Positions 11,341-24,591 of a stretch of 64,000 nucleotides of DNA are shown here, piece by piece. The DNA is taken from positions 10,338,328 to 10,402,327 of the forward strand of contig NC_033623.1 of assembly GCF_001540865.1 (NCBI RefSeq). Direction: 5' to 3'. Positions within the stretch are counted from its first letter, which is position 1. The number at the start of each line of letters is the position of its first letter. The notes beneath the pieces are model-generated. The model was given only the letters and a program-made list of their open reading frames with translations. It had not been told where the DNA came from and ran no database searches. The DNA comes from Ananas comosus (taxonomy: Eukaryota > Streptophyta > Magnoliopsida > Poales > Bromeliaceae). The translations under genes and the position numbers were made by a program.

Positions 11341-11763
11341 CAAAGCCTACTCAGGAACAGAGAAAAGAGACAATTTCATGAAAAATTTGCACAATAGGAC
11401 CATGTTTTTTTTTTTTTTTTTGGCTTTCTTGAAGATAACAGGGAATTATTTTTTTAATATGATAGCATTATTTTGAGCTCTAGCACTGCATTTGCATGGA
11501 TGAAGGAAAATTAGGAGAGAACTATTTTCTCTTTGTTTGATGGAAATTTGAGTAAGAGAAATGCAGAGAAAAGGAGAGAAATAGATAGAAGTTGACCTTC
11601 TAAAATGGCCATTTTTTTTTTCTCTTCTCTTTTTTAAATCCAAACAATGGGAGAATAAATGAATAACAACAGACAAAGGAAATTTGATCTGCTATGCCCA
11701 TTTTTCTTCCTTTAAATATAATTTCTCATCTCTTTGCTGAATGGGTCGAACAGTTGCCAAACT

Positions 11764-12409
11764 TGTTGAGCTAATTATATTGGGCCTATTTCTTATTTGG
11801 GCCTTGCTATTTGGGCTATGTAATTTGGTGAAGTCAAAATCTCCTCTTTTTATATTTTCTTATCATGTATGTGGGCCTCTATTTGTAAGCTTTTGGATCA
11901 TGATTCTTTTGATCCAAAGGCCCATATTGTTAGCCTCTTCTCTTAGGGAGCTAAAGTGGGATATTAGAATAGAGAGAAAAAAAAAGAGAGAAAAGTAGAG
12001 AGTGAAAAAAAGAAGTGGGAGAAAAGAGAGAAAACCCTAGACTTGGTTTTGATCTTTGTTCTATCAAGAAGGAGGTGAGATCTTCCTTATGATGTGTGGT
12101 TTACACTATTTGGATAGAGCTAGAGATTGTTGGAGCTCTCTTTTATACCTTGGAGATAAGGTGATATTTCTCCCATTTGAATCTCTCTTGTAATCTTCAA
12201 GTTTATAGTGAAAGCTTCTTTTGTATTGTTCTCCCGTAGATGTAGGTATAGCCGAACCACGTAAATCCTTGTGTTCCTGTGGTTTTTGATTTTTGTTATT
12301 GCTCTTGTGCTTGGCTCTCCATTTGATGCTTAAAGAGAGTGGGTTGTGTAATTGCCCACTAAGTGTTTGTGAAATTGCCATCAATATTTTTCACCCTCAT
12401 TTAACAACA
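11764..12409 (+). repeat. 5' LTR of the Copia element
   Basis: A 646-bp direct repeat of 16562-17207, beginning TGTTGAGCTAATT and ending TTTAACAACA. The A/G-rich block near 11968-12038 is the least stable part between the two copies. Confidence 0.97.
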
Positions 12410-12411
12410 AT

Positions 12412-12423
12412 TGGTATCAGAGC
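12412..12423 (+). other. Primer binding site (initiator tRNA-Met)
   Basis: TGGTATCAGAGC lies two bases after the 5' LTR. It is complementary to the 3' end of plant initiator methionine tRNA, the usual Copia primer. Confidence 0.93.
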
Positions 12424-12475
12424 TTGATTGGTGGTTATCTAAGCATTCATTTGTGTTTATTCACTCATCTTTCAA

Positions 12476-15400
12476 ATGAAAAAAGCTATGGAATTTGAGA
12501 AGTTGAATGAGAGCAATTGGCCTATATGGAAAATCATGATAGAAGATTATTTGGTTGCAAAAGAGCTTGATTTACCAATATTAGGAAAAGGTGCAAAACC
12601 CACTAGTATGGATAATCATGAATGGGATATACTTGACCGAAAATGTTTGGCGGCGATTAGACCATGCATTTCATCATCGATTTTATTTGATGTCTATCAA
12701 TGCAAGACCGCATCCGAATTGTGGGAGACTTTGGAGCAATCATTTGAGCAACCTTCCGGTGTGAACAAGATGCATGCAATGAAGAGACTCTTTCTCTTGA
12801 AGATGCAAGAAGGTTCTACTATTCGTAAGCATGTGAGTGAGTTTAACTCTATTGCGGCACAATTGAAGTCTCTCAAAATTAACCTTGATGAAGAAGTCCT
12901 TTGTTTACTACTTTTGAGTTCTTTACCTTCAAGTTGGGATACTCTTGTTACTATGGTGGCGAACACAATGGGGAACAAATTCAAGTTGAATGATATTGTT
13001 GCTTCATTGTTGAATGAGGAAACTCGCAAAGCCACAAATCAATTGTCTAGTGATTTGAGTCAAGCACTACCTATTGATGAAAGAGGAAGGTCATCGAAGC
13101 GAGGCCAATATTCCAACACAAAGGAAAGATCTCAAAGTAAAGGAAGATCAAAATCACAAGGTAGAAAGCTTACTTGTTGGTATTGCAAGAAGATGGGTCA
13201 TGTGAGAAAGGATTGTTATGTTTTGAAAAATAAGCAAAAAGGTAAAGGCAAGGATGTCAAGAATGAAGTTAACAACGCTTCGGATGGTGAAAGTGGAGTC
13301 ACATTAAGTGTTGCTTGCACAGTCTCTTCTTGTGTAAACACTTGGGTTTTGGATTCCGGTGCTTCTTTTCATATATGTCCGGATCGATCATATTTTTCTA
13401 CATACAAAGGAGTAGATGGTGAATTTGTTTATCTTGGTAATGATCGGGCATGTAAAATTATTGGCATGGGTGACATTGTCATAAAGCAAACAAATGGTCA
13501 AAAGCATACATTGACAAATGTGCGTCATGTTTCGGAGATCACAAAGAACTTAATGTTGGCGGGACAATTGGATGATTCCGGTTTTGTTATCACTTTCGGA
13601 AAGGGCTCTTGGAAGATATCAAGGGGTAGTATGACTATTTTGAAAGGGCAAAAGAATGAAAGTCTCTATACACTTCATGGAACCACTCAAAAGGGTGATG
13701 ATTCAAATTTGATGGTTACTACCGCAAGCAAAGGCGAAAATATGCAAGTTTGGCATAATCGGCTTGGTCATCTAAGTGAGCATGGTATGCAAGTATTACA
13801 AGAACATAAACTTATTCCTTTCTTTGAGCATTCATTTCTTGATTTTTGTGAACATTGCATTATGGGAAAACTACATAGAGTTAAGTTTAAAAGAAATGAG
13901 ATGCATAGAAAGGACAAGCAATTGGAATTGGTTTATTCCGATGTTTGCGGTCCTTTCAATATTAAGTCTCTTGGAGGTGCATACTACTTTGTTACTTTCT
14001 TAGATGATTATTCTAGAAAGTGTTCGATTTATCCTTTGGCTTCGAAAGATCAAGTTTTTGAAACTTTTAAGAAATTCAAAGCATGTGTTGAAAAGAAAAG
14101 TGACCATTTTATTAAGTGTTTGCAAACCGACAATGGTCGTGAATTTTGCTCTAGTGCCTTTGATGATTTTTGTTTTGAGAATGGCATCAAAAGAGTGAAG
14201 ACGGTTCCCTACACACCACAACAAAATAGGATCATTGAAAGAATGAACCAAACAATTGTGGAACAGATTCGAAGTATGTTGTCGCACTCCGGCCTATCAA
14301 AGTCTTTTTGGGCCAAAGCGGCAAATACGGCCATTTACTTGATTAATAGATCACCTAGTGTTGCATTAGATGGAGACATTTCGAAAATTATATGGAGTGG
14401 CAAGGACATTTCCTATGGGCACTTAAGAATATTTGGGTGTGAAGCTTATGTTCATATTCCGAAAGAAAGTAGAACAAAGCTTGATGTGAAATCAAGAAAA
14501 TGTGTATTTCTTGGTTATGGAGGTGATGAGTTGGGTTATAGACTTTGGGATCCCGTTGTTAGAAAAACTATTCGGAGCCGGGATGTTGTGTTTAGAGAGG
14601 ATGTAATGTTTAAAGAAGGCACGGAAGAAGAGCAAAAGAAAGATAAACTTGTTGTTGATGTACAAGTTGATGGTTCTTCTCAAGATATACATGAAGTTCA
14701 TCCTCCACTTTATGATAGTGATGTTGGTCATGATGATAATGTTGATCATGAAGAAAGTACACAATCTAGTGAAAGTCGGCATGATTCTCATGAGAGTGAG
14801 AACGATATGTCTACCCCGCCGGCACATGATTTGAGAAGATCAATTAGGCTATATAAACCTATCTAAAGGTATTTTCCTTCTTTATATTATGCTTTATTTA
14901 CTGATTCGGGTGAGCCCGAGTGTTTTCAGGAAGCAAAAGATTGCCCCGAAAAAGCAAAGTGACAAAGGGCAATGGAGGATGAGATGGATTCCGTACATCA
15001 AAACCATACTTGGGAATTGGTGGAGCTTCCGGTCGGAAAGAAAGCATTGAAAAATCGATGGGTTTATGTGATAAAAAATGAAGTCGATGGATTCAAGAGA
15101 TATAAGGTAAGGCTTGTTGTTAAAGACTATGGATAAAAGCAAGGTATTGACTTCAATGAAATATTTGCTCCCGTTGTTAAGCATTGCTCAATTAGAGTTG
15201 TTTTATCCTTGGTTGCTAATTTGGATCTTGAGCTTGAGCAACTTGATATTAAAACCGCTTTCTTGCATGGTGATTTGGATGAAGAAATTTATATGTTTCA
15301 ACCCGAAAGCTTTGTAGAAGCTAATCCTAATTTAGTATGTAAACTAAAGAAAAGATTTTATGATTTAAAGCAAGCATCTAAACAATGGTACAAGAAGTTT

Positions 15401-16495
15401 GATTCTTTCATGCAAGATGAAGGCTCCAAAAGATGTGATTTTGATCATTGTGTTTATTTTAGATGCTCAGCATATGATTCTTTTACTATTTTGTTACTAT
15501 ATATGGATGACAAGTTGATTGCTAGTAATGATCAAAATGATATTACAAAGTTGAAGCTTGATATGTCAAAGAAGTTTGCTACTAAGGATCTTGGTGAAGC
15601 AAAGAAAATTTTGGGCATGCAAATTAAAAGGGATAGTGAGCATTGCAAGTTGTGGCATGGTCAATCGAGCTATATTTCTAAAGTTCTTGAAAGGTTTGAG
15701 ATGAATGATTGTAAGCCGGTTTCTACTCCATTAGCCGGACATTTCAAGTTATCCAAGAAGAACTCTCCAAAGAATGAGGTCGAAAGAGATAAAATGAAGA
15801 ATGTTCCTTATAATTCGGCCGTTGGAAGTTTGATGTATGCTATGGTTTGTACAAGACCGGATATAGCTTATGCGGTTGGAGTTGTTTCAAGATATATGTC
15901 TAATCCGGGATGGGAGCATTGGCAAGCTATTAAATGGATTCTTCGATATTTGAAGGGCACACAAAATGTTTGTTTGTGTTTTAGTGGAACTTCTTTGGAG
16001 GTGAATGAATATGTTAATTCCGATCATGCCGGTTGTAGAGAGACAAGAAAGTCCACTACGGGATATGTTTTTACATTTGGAGGTAGTACGGTTAGTTGGA
16101 TGTCTAGGTTGCAAGACATCGTTGCTTTGTCCTCTACGGAAGCCGAATATGTTGCCTTGACCGAGGCGGCGAAGGAAATGATTTGGTTAAAGCGATTGCT
16201 TGCACAATTTGGAGTGAGGCAAAATAAATATGTTGTGCATTGTGATAATCAAAGTGCAATTCATCTTGCAAAGAATGCGGCGTATCACTCCCGAACTAAG
16301 CATATCGATGTTCGCTTTCATTTTATTCGGATGGTATTAGATCGTCAACACTTGGATGTGGAGAAGATCGATACAAAGAAAAACCTTGCGGATATGTTGA
16401 CAAAGGTTGTTCCTACGGTAAAACTCATATTTTGTAGGAAGCACTTCGGATTGATCGAGACATTGATGGAGTGGTTGGAGAACAATGCATTGTGA
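12476..16495 (+). pseudogene. Copia gag-pol polyprotein with three in-frame stops
   Basis: One continuous frame of 1,340 codons encodes the retrotransposon polyprotein. Visible in order: Gag of the UBN2 type (LNESNWPIWK near residue 15); zinc knuckle CWYCKKMGHVRKDC (about 233-246); aspartic protease DSGA (about 293); GAG-pre-integrase with WHNRLGH (about 426); integrase core with D489, D552 and E588, a D-X35-E spacing; reverse transcriptase with YMDD near 15499-15510 and the AFLHGDLDEEIYM block; RNase H with SDHAGC, STEAEYVAL and TKHIDVRFHF. Nonsense codons are at 14864-14866 (TAA), 14960-14962 (TGA) and 15134-15136 (TAA), clustered between integrase and RT. No frameshift is seen, so decay is by point mutation only. 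An alternative start lies at 12488. Confidence 0.95.
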
Positions 16496-16549
16496 TGAAG
16501 CTCATTTGATGGATGGAGATTACTTATTTGAAGGATAGAGATTTGCCTT

Positions 16550-16561
16550 CAAGTGGGAGAT
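16550..16561 (+). other. Polypurine tract
   Basis: AAGTGGGAGA immediately precedes the 3' LTR, where second-strand DNA synthesis is primed. Confidence 0.85.
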
Positions 16562-17207
16562 TGTTGAGCTAATTATATTGGGCCTATTTCTTATTTGGGC
16601 CTTGCTATTTGGGCTATGTAATTTGATGAAGTCAAAATCTCCTCTTTCTATATTTTCTTATCATGTATGTGGGCCCCTATTTGTAAGCTTTTGAATCATG
16701 GTTCTTTTGATCCAAAGGCCCATATTGTTAGCCTCTTCTCTTAGGGAGCTAAAGTGGGATATTAGAATAGAGAGAAAAAAGAAGAGCGAAAAGTAGAGAG
16801 TGAAAAAAAGAAGTGGGAGAAAAGAGAGAAAACCCTAGGCTTGGTTTTGATCTTGGTTCTATCAAGAAGGAGGTGAGATCTTCCTTGTGAGGTGTGGTTT
16901 ACACCATTTGGATAGAACTAGAGATTGTTGGAACTCTCTTTTATACCTTGGAGATAAGGTGATATTTCTCTCATTTGAATCTCTCTTGTAATCTTCAAGT
17001 TTATAGTGGAAGCTTCTTTTGCATTGTTCTCCTGTGGATGTAGATATAGCCGAACCACGTAAATCCTTATGTTCTTGTGGTTTTTTATTTTTGTTATTGC
17101 TCTTGTGCTTGGCTTTCCATTTGATACTTAAAGAAAGTGGGTTGTGAAATTGTCCACCAAGTGTTTGTGAAATTGCCATCAATATTTTTCACCCTCATTT
17201 AACAACA
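16562..17207 (+). repeat. 3' LTR of the Copia element
   Basis: A 646-bp copy of the 5' LTR with the same ends, followed by the AAACT duplication. Confidence 0.97.
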
Positions 17208-17212
17208 AAACT

Positions 17213-17873
17213 TTTAGAAACAAATGCATAAATATTTTATTTAGTATATATTTTTTTTATTCACTCAAAAAACTTATATATTTGATAGATAAGAAGTGTA
17301 GTCAAATATTTAGAATTAAATTTGCAACGTATTAGATAAAATATACTATCTTATCAAATCATAAATGTATGATCATTCAATGAGCAAACTCAAACTCGTT
17401 TTCTATAATCGCGCCAGAAAATTATCATATCGAACAAGTTATCCTTCGATAACCAATTTCGATATCCGGTGTAAAGAGAACATGGAGCCCCAAATTCACC
17501 TGGGTTTCAACATCACCCTGTACAACAACTCAAAAACTTATGCTCAAATAGCTAAGAGAAGCAATGCAATTAGGAGGGTTGCTGAAACAGAGAAAAGAAC
17601 ATCTCAAACCCAACAACATTCACCAAATTAACATGATGTCCAAATGTTAGCAATTTTCAGACCATCCTGCAAGCCCAGAAACCTCAATCAAACCGCCGAA
17701 AGTCGACTGTTATGAAAGCACTAAATTACCCACCTATTCATTGCCACCGGCTTCAGAAAGTTCAAGCTAAGCAGAAAAACGAAATTATATCACAAGTTCG
17801 AAGCTTAAACGACGACGCTGCTGCTGGTGCAGCAAAGCAGTTTGTTCCGGTGTCAGACTGTCATGCATTGTTT
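17213..17873. other. Spacer and likely 3' UTR of the DUF789 gene
   Basis: No independent gene is supported. The part adjacent to 17874 is expected to be the 3' UTR of the minus-strand DUF789 gene. Open frames here have no recognisable domain. Confidence 0.5.
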
Positions 17874-20494
17874 TCAGATGGAGTGAGTGCTGAAATAGTT
17901 GAAGTCATGATGGTGGACTCCGAGCTGTTTGAGCCAGGAGTCGGCAGCGCTAAACAGAGATGCGATCTTTTCGCTGTCGCCAGTCTCAGGATTAATCCAG
18001 AGGCTCCCTTCAAGTTTGTAGGTAGCAAGCCCGAAAGGAGTGAGCGATACATTGTTCCAGTTCTCCTCGGATTTTGTTTCGCTCTCTTTCTCATCTGAAT
18101 AACACAAAGTGTCTTTGGTAAATTTCTGGAAATATATATCTACATAGTATCATAATTCACCGTAGACTAATACAAAAGGAAAGTAATAATGAAAGCGCAG
18201 ATACTGAAAATAAGTAGTCAAAAATTCCATGAATTAAGATCATCGAAACTCATGCAGAACCAGAAAAAATGTGATAACAAATAAGCATGCAGTGTCTTCT
18301 TCATAAGTGCTCCTCATAGAATTGAGTAATTATGGAGACTAATGTGAGAACAAGTATCACATTACAGTCGCAGTTCGATACTCTACTTCTCAGCTATATA
18401 CTGCATAAACGTCCGATTAAGAGAAAATAGGAAAAAGTGACAAGAAGATTTGTTGATTTCGAGAACCAAATATAGGAAGAATCTGTATTAAGTAGAAAAT
18501 ATAGTTACGAGCAAAGCGTTCGCGAACCTTGAAATGAAGCAGAGATAGTATGGTAAGTCAGGAAGCATGTAGACAAGTCCTTCACATTGCGCTTGGCGGG
18601 GATTTGATAGATCGGATACCTAATTGACAAGAGAAAAATAGTAAGAAAAGATCCAAAGAAAAGTAAAAAAGTCATACAAAGATCTAGATTTCGCGATCTT
18701 CATCAAATAAAAGATCCTTCTAAATGTTCACAAACACGTGCCGAAAGCTGTTACGAATCATCGAAAACGTCCAAAATAACTTGACAAAAAAAACTCAATT
18801 GTCATTTTCGTTTGTCGTTTCTGCTTGTCGTTTCCGTTTGTCGTTTCCTCGATTCGACGATTTCTTAAATCATGAAGAACCGGACAAGACAGCATGGATA
18901 TCAGAGCAACCAATAGATCACGAGATTCGCCGATCCTTATAATAATATCCTTTCCAAACATGGATACGCTTACGCAGCTAACCAAGTTAAAGCAGAAGCA
19001 AAAGGTAGGCCAAGCATAGATACCAAGCAACCGACATCCAACTCGCTGGCGAAAGCTCGGCGCTCGTAAGAGATGTCAACCCCGAGAAGTAATGAGCTAG
19101 CTCATACACCTACTTGAAACAAAAGGGGCAAAATATGTAAACAAGTACAACGTAAGCGACACACGCAAAGAGTTTCACCATCGAAATAAGATCCATGCAA
19201 AATACCTTGTCCACAAAAGGTACCCTTCCGTACGGCGAACAAACCTCAAAGAACTCAAAGCACAAGTGCCCGAAGCTTTTCCTAGCATCCCATGCACCCC
19301 CATTCCATGAGGTCGATAGCTTCGCGTACTCATTGCGATGATCCCCGTTAAGGCTCCTATTGTCGAAATGAACAGAGACAGTTCAAATTAGCCTTTTCGC
19401 TTCTCTTGATTTACTTTAAGCTTATGTTATCTCTTCGAAAGGCGGTATGAACAAACCTAGATGGAGTAAAAGGTTTGTTGGTGTACAATTGGATCGCGGA
19501 AAGGTATGGCACATAGTATTGGACTAGTGTTTCCCCATCGGGAAGGCGAACTCGCGTCCCCGCGCCATAGGCACTCCACTCATAGTACTGGTCCCAGAGC
19601 TCGCCAAGGTTGAAATACTTGACGGTTTCCGCCCCCGGAGTTTGCCATGCAGAGAAGGAATGCTGCACAAACAAAAAGAACTTTGATTTTTTTTTTTTTT
19701 TTGTTCGAATTCGAATCCATTTAAAGGCAATACAAACAACTTCTGTCTAAGAGTATTATCCTCTAATGTTTGGACACAGCATTTGCTGAAAAAGGTTAAG
19801 ATCACTGGCCAGATCACAAGGGAAAGTGGCTTCAGAAAGGATAATGGTGATCCAGAAATATATTTTTTTTAAAAAAAAAAGGAAAGAAAAGGGGGATTAA
19901 AGTAGAGATAGACCATTTGTGAAAACCAACTATAGTTTCCATCAAAGGTTCTAGAATAATCTTAAAGAATTGAACATTGTAGACAACAACAACAACAACA
20001 ACAACAACAACACAAATGGATATGGAAAAGGATCATCAACCACAATGCTTATCACATTATCCAAAAAGATCATCAATCACAAAAGAAATATATATATAGT
20101 AGTTTGATTTAGTCTGAGGAGTGAATCTGTCAAAGTAAAAATGACCAAAAAAAAAAAGAAGTTAGATCCAAATGTGGATACAAATAGTTACAACTGCAGC
20201 ACAGTCGAATGCTGGACGCTGATGCAACGCCAGCGATCCGAGCAATAAATTTGGATTTGCATGCAGTCACACTTGCACGTGTAGTAGTGCAACAACAACT
20301 GCGTGCAACCAAACGCTGAAAGAATCGTAAACGAAAAGAAACAACTTGACTATAAAAATAAAAGAGAAAAAGAAAATCAAAGAAGAGAGAGAGAGAGAGA
20401 TCACCTTGGAGAGGAATTGGATCTCCACAGTGGGAGTGGTGCAATCTAAGAAGCACTGGAGATTGGAGTATCCTCCCAATTTTCCACTATCCAT
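17874..20494 (-). CDS. DUF789 family protein, six exons
   Basis: Exons in transcript order: 20405-20494, 19457-19662, 19206-19356, 19024-19109, 18528-18619 and 17874-18094. All introns are GT-AG, phases agree, and the product is 281 residues. It begins MDSGKLGGYSNLQCFLDCTT and carries the DUF789 hallmarks: FNLGELWDQYYEWSAYGAG (about residue 43), VQYYVPYLSAIQLY, the WYPIYQIPA block built across the fourth and fifth exons, CFLTYHT, and the C-terminal DSWLKQLGVHHHDFNYF. The family is plant-specific and its biochemical role is not established. There is no signal peptide or membrane segment, so it is probably soluble. The frame is intact and conserved blocks are complete, so the gene looks functional. 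The start is chosen because the first exon gives the family N-terminus. Confidence 0.93.
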
Positions 20495-20860
20495 CCTCTT
20501 ATCCCACTTGTATTCTCGCAGTCGCTTTCAACACCCCGTCCAACGCACGAATATACCAATCAACTATTCCACCATTTCCTGCACACTATCCCACAACTGT
20601 AAAAAAAATCCAATCTTTTTCTGGTCAAACCCAGCAAAAATAAACAGAACAAGAAGAGTAAGGATAAGAAGAAGAAGAAGAAGAAGAAGAGTACTCTGTT
20701 TTTTTCTGGGGGAAAGATGGGATTTTTAGTAAAGATTATAGTAAGTACTAAGTGAGAACACACTCACCAACCTACCTAGGAGTTAATGGAGCCCAAAAAT
20801 AGTAAGGAGAGAAGAGAGAGAGAGAGAGTAGGGAGAAGAAGAGGACCCAATCATATATAT
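20495..20860 (-). promoter_or_regulatory. 5' flank of the DUF789 gene
   Basis: Pyrimidine-rich on the transcript strand, with a (GAA)n run at about 20667-20690 and a (GA)n run at about 20811-20828 on the plus strand. Such runs are usual in plant 5' leaders. A defined TATA box was not settled. Confidence 0.4.
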
Positions 20861-20869
20861 ATATACATG

Positions 20870-21770
20870 GTAAAAATGCATGGGTAGTCCTTGTACTATT
20901 CTGATATTGCTACTAAATCACTGTGGTTTGCATTTAGTCCTAAACTTTTGTATATATTACACTTCAGTCTCTCAGGACCATTAAAAATTTGTTTTTTATT
21001 ACAAAATAGACTTTTAATTCTACTTGAAATAAAGTAGAACGAATTAGTCATTTTGTTAAAGGTAATATATTAGCCGGTTTGTAGATAAAAATATCAAATA
21101 ATTATTTTCCAAAAAATAAAATGTTTTGGATGGTTAGAAACTAATGTGTATAAATTTATAAGAGCTTAACTATTTATGTGAAAAATATTGATAAAAATAT
21201 ATATAGAGAAATGCTAAGTCTACATCCTTTGTTGGATTGTGGGGATTACAATTCTCATCTAAGGATTGTAATCCTCTCCCTTAGGGTTAAAAAAGATTAA
21301 AATAAATTTTAGTAATTAAACAGATGAGCAAAATTTTTAACTAAAATTAGTTAATTTTGAAAAAATAAATGAAGGATTTCATTGAATTTATTAGTGAATT
21401 AATCAGATATAATAACTCTAAATACTTTTTGACCAATAAAACTAGATTAACTAATAGTCCGTAACCAACAGAGTTGCCGAATTTAGCAAAATTTTAACTT
21501 AATTACCCAAGTGCCAAAACTCAAATAAAAAAGAAAAAAAGATGTTAAAAATAGTTAAGAGGTCTATTTCAAAAAGACCAATTTTCATTACAGAAAAGGA
21601 GAAAAATTCTACTTGTATAGCCAAAAAAATAAATAGGTCTTACACTCTTATTTTAGAGTTCATAAAAATTTTAAAAAAAATTTAGTAAAATTTAAAAAAA
21701 ATAATGTGATAAGTAAAAATTAATATCTTGAATGAAATGGGTGTCAAATATTTACTCTAGTTTGGAGCTT
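20870..21770. other. Intergenic, fragments of non-autonomous elements
   Basis: No gene. 'GGTAGTCCTTGTACTATTCTG' type text near 20883 and 'GGATTGTGGGGATTACAATTC' near 21233 are typical of MITE ends, but partners were not paired with confidence. Confidence 0.4.
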
Positions 21771-21774
21771 AGCT

Positions 21775-22130
21775 AGGGACGGAGCCATTAAGGAGCCCAC
21801 AGTGTCCATGGTCTTTCTGAACTTTTAAAAATTATATAAAAGTCCTTTATATTAAAAATTAATTTAAAATATTATAAATTTTAATTTTAGGGGGCCAAAT
21901 TAATTGTTTTTAATAAAACTTATGCTTCAGTTTTTTTTCGAACTCCTTAGCTCTTTTTTTAGCTCTTACAGTGTTGCTCTTCTTTGAGCAGATTATTATT
22001 ATTGTTGCTAGCAATAGATGATCAATGAATCCGATAAATTTTTTTTTTTACTATCCGAGGTCGAATTTTTTTTTTTTATATCAAATCTAAATCTTAGCCC
22101 TTCCGAATCTTAATTCCTAGCTTCGTTCCT
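21775..22130. repeat. Dispersed repeat shared with 60398-60690
   Basis: Shares long runs with the later copy: CCACAGTG-CCATGG, CTTTTAAAAATTA, AAAAGTCCTTTATA, TTTTAATTTTAGGGGGCC, CTCTTACAGT, ATTGTTGCTAGCAATAG and ATCAATGAAT. Same orientation. No coding frame. The two copies define a repeat family of about 300-350 bp. Confidence 0.8.
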
Positions 22131-23622
22131 GAGCGTAACGATAGCATTGCGTGAAAGAAGAATAGAGGGACCGAAGTCACAATATTTGCATAGTACAGGG
22201 ACCCATCCTGCGAAATTACCCCCCACACCACACAGCGTAAGCGCGCGAGCGTGGACGACACTTGGAGGGGCTTCACGTGTAAGTGTAAAGTGTTTAGTGT
22301 GGAGTGTGCTTCTACGAAACGAGCGTTTTGTTTCTCTCTCTCTCTTCTCACTCTCTCTATAAACTTTATTACAGAGCTTTATTATTGAGCTTCTTTATTC
22401 GCAACGAGAATCGAATAAGGAGAGTAGATAACGAGAATAAGGTGGAGAATAGCGATGAATAAGAAAGAGATATAAAGGAAGTGGGATAATTACTACCACG
22501 ACGTTGGAGGAGGAGAGAGAGGGGCTTACGCTTAGTTTGGTATTGAGATTTATTTTATCTAATAAATAAAATAAAATTTGGATAAAAATACATAAAAATA
22601 TACTTCAACGTTTTTCCGTGAAACTATAAAAAATATATGGTAATTGGAATGCAATATTATTACGTACGAAAATAAATATGACAATTTTTCATCATATTTT
22701 CTCACCGCACGTAACGTAATCTTTCCGCAATCCAAAATAAAATCTTTAAAAAAATAATTGCTTTTTTAGCTCCCACAAAATGTTGCTATTCTTGTATAGC
22801 ATACTAATTAAAATACGTGCACCAGTGAATAAATTATTTCAATCATATCATATAAATTATCAATATTATATATATATATATATAAAAGAAATTTTTAATT
22901 ATTATTTAAAATTTTTAAATTTATTCTAAAATTATCAAATTAGTAATTCTATAGATATGAAGATATTTGAAAAAAAAAATTAATAAAGGCATTTTGATCA
23001 ACCAAAAATATATTATATATTTTTAAAAATTTTGATCAATACATTAGATATCATCTTTATGAAAAATTAAGCGCACCAACTAACTTCGATTTTGATTTTG
23101 AAGGATGTATTGTGGAGTTTGGGGAGCGTGGTGTTTGAGATGTATGCATACACCAAGTGCAGGGAATAATTTATGGTGTGTAAATAAATGCTGGGTCCCG
23201 GTTCACTAAAAGAGAGTATCTACTAGATGTGATATGGTATTATTCAATGAAGTAGTTAACGTCCTGGACTGGGTCATTATGGATAGCAATGTAAACGGGT
23301 CGGATGCAGTTGGATTTTTAAAAAATTCGAATCCGAATCTAACTATGGAATTCAAAATTTGAACACAAAATTGAAATTGTCGGATTTTGGAAATCGAAAG
23401 CCAAAATTGAACCCACCAAAAAAAGTAAAATACGAAACCGAACTCGAAAATCAGAATCCGAAACTAATCATTTTCCTGTTGTCAAATTTCAAGACATATT
23501 ATATTTAAATCTAAATTTTCAAAGTGAAAAACAACTATAAACTAAAAAGTAACTATAAATTATTAGATTTTTTTGTCTTATTAGATTTTTATCTTTTATG
23601 TTCATAATCGAAATCAAAGATA
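22131..23622. other. Intergenic AT-rich DNA
   Basis: No gene is supported. Contains CT-rich (22331-22350) and TA-rich (22866-22885) microsatellites. The part 23282-23470 has AATCCGAA/CCGAAAAT words typical of transposon fragments. Confidence 0.5.
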
Positions 23623-23786
23623 TTTAGTATCAGATAAACTTGTTCTCTTCAGATGCGGGCATCTGAAACCATCGACATATGTAATCACACGCCAAGTTAT
23701 TTAAATTTAGTATTAGTTAAACTGGTTCTCTTCAAATTCGGGCGTCCGAAACTATTGGCATATGTAATCACACGATAAGAGGTTTT
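23623..23786. repeat. 83-bp tandem duplication
   Basis: Two diverged direct copies containing TTTAGTAT(C/T)AG, GTTCTCTTCA, GGGC-TC-GAAAC and CATATGTAATCACACG. The last word recurs at about 23677 and 23760. Confidence 0.75.
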
Positions 23787-23961
23787 TTTTTTAAAAAAAG
23801 AAGGATTGCTATTTAAAGAGTTGGAATAAGGCGGAATTAAATTCTGTGAATGTGATTGATGGGATCAAATTTGGGCCAATTTCTTTGAAATCACATGAAA
23901 ATAATCTATTTATGTCAAGATTTATTTATTAATTTATTTATTTTTTGATGATGGCAATGTC

Positions 23962-24435
<474 letters not shown>

Positions 24436-24591
24436 CCTGAACTTCTATATCAGCGTTTTCGTTTAGGAACTTCCATCTCCGAAAGAGTGAAAAGTACTAA
24501 CCAAAATAAGTGTTATTAGTTTGTATAAAAGCTTAGTTATAAGTATAGTGTAGCACCACCGTACAGAAATTAGTATATGTTTTTTTTCGAA

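Larger units (their letters stand above)
11759..17212 (+). mobile_element. Full-length Ty1/Copia LTR retrotransposon
   Basis: The element spans 11764-17207. It has two 646-bp LTRs starting TGTTG and ending CAACA, an initiator-tRNA-Met primer site, one long gag-pol frame in Copia order (Gag, protease, integrase, RT, RNase H) and a polypurine tract. AAACT duplicates the target on both sides (11759-11763 and 17208-17212). By eye the LTRs differ at about 29 of 646 positions (about 4.5%). With the commonly used rate of 1.3e-8 substitutions per site per year that is roughly 1.8 million years since insertion. Three nonsense codons make the copy non-autonomous. Confidence 0.97.
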
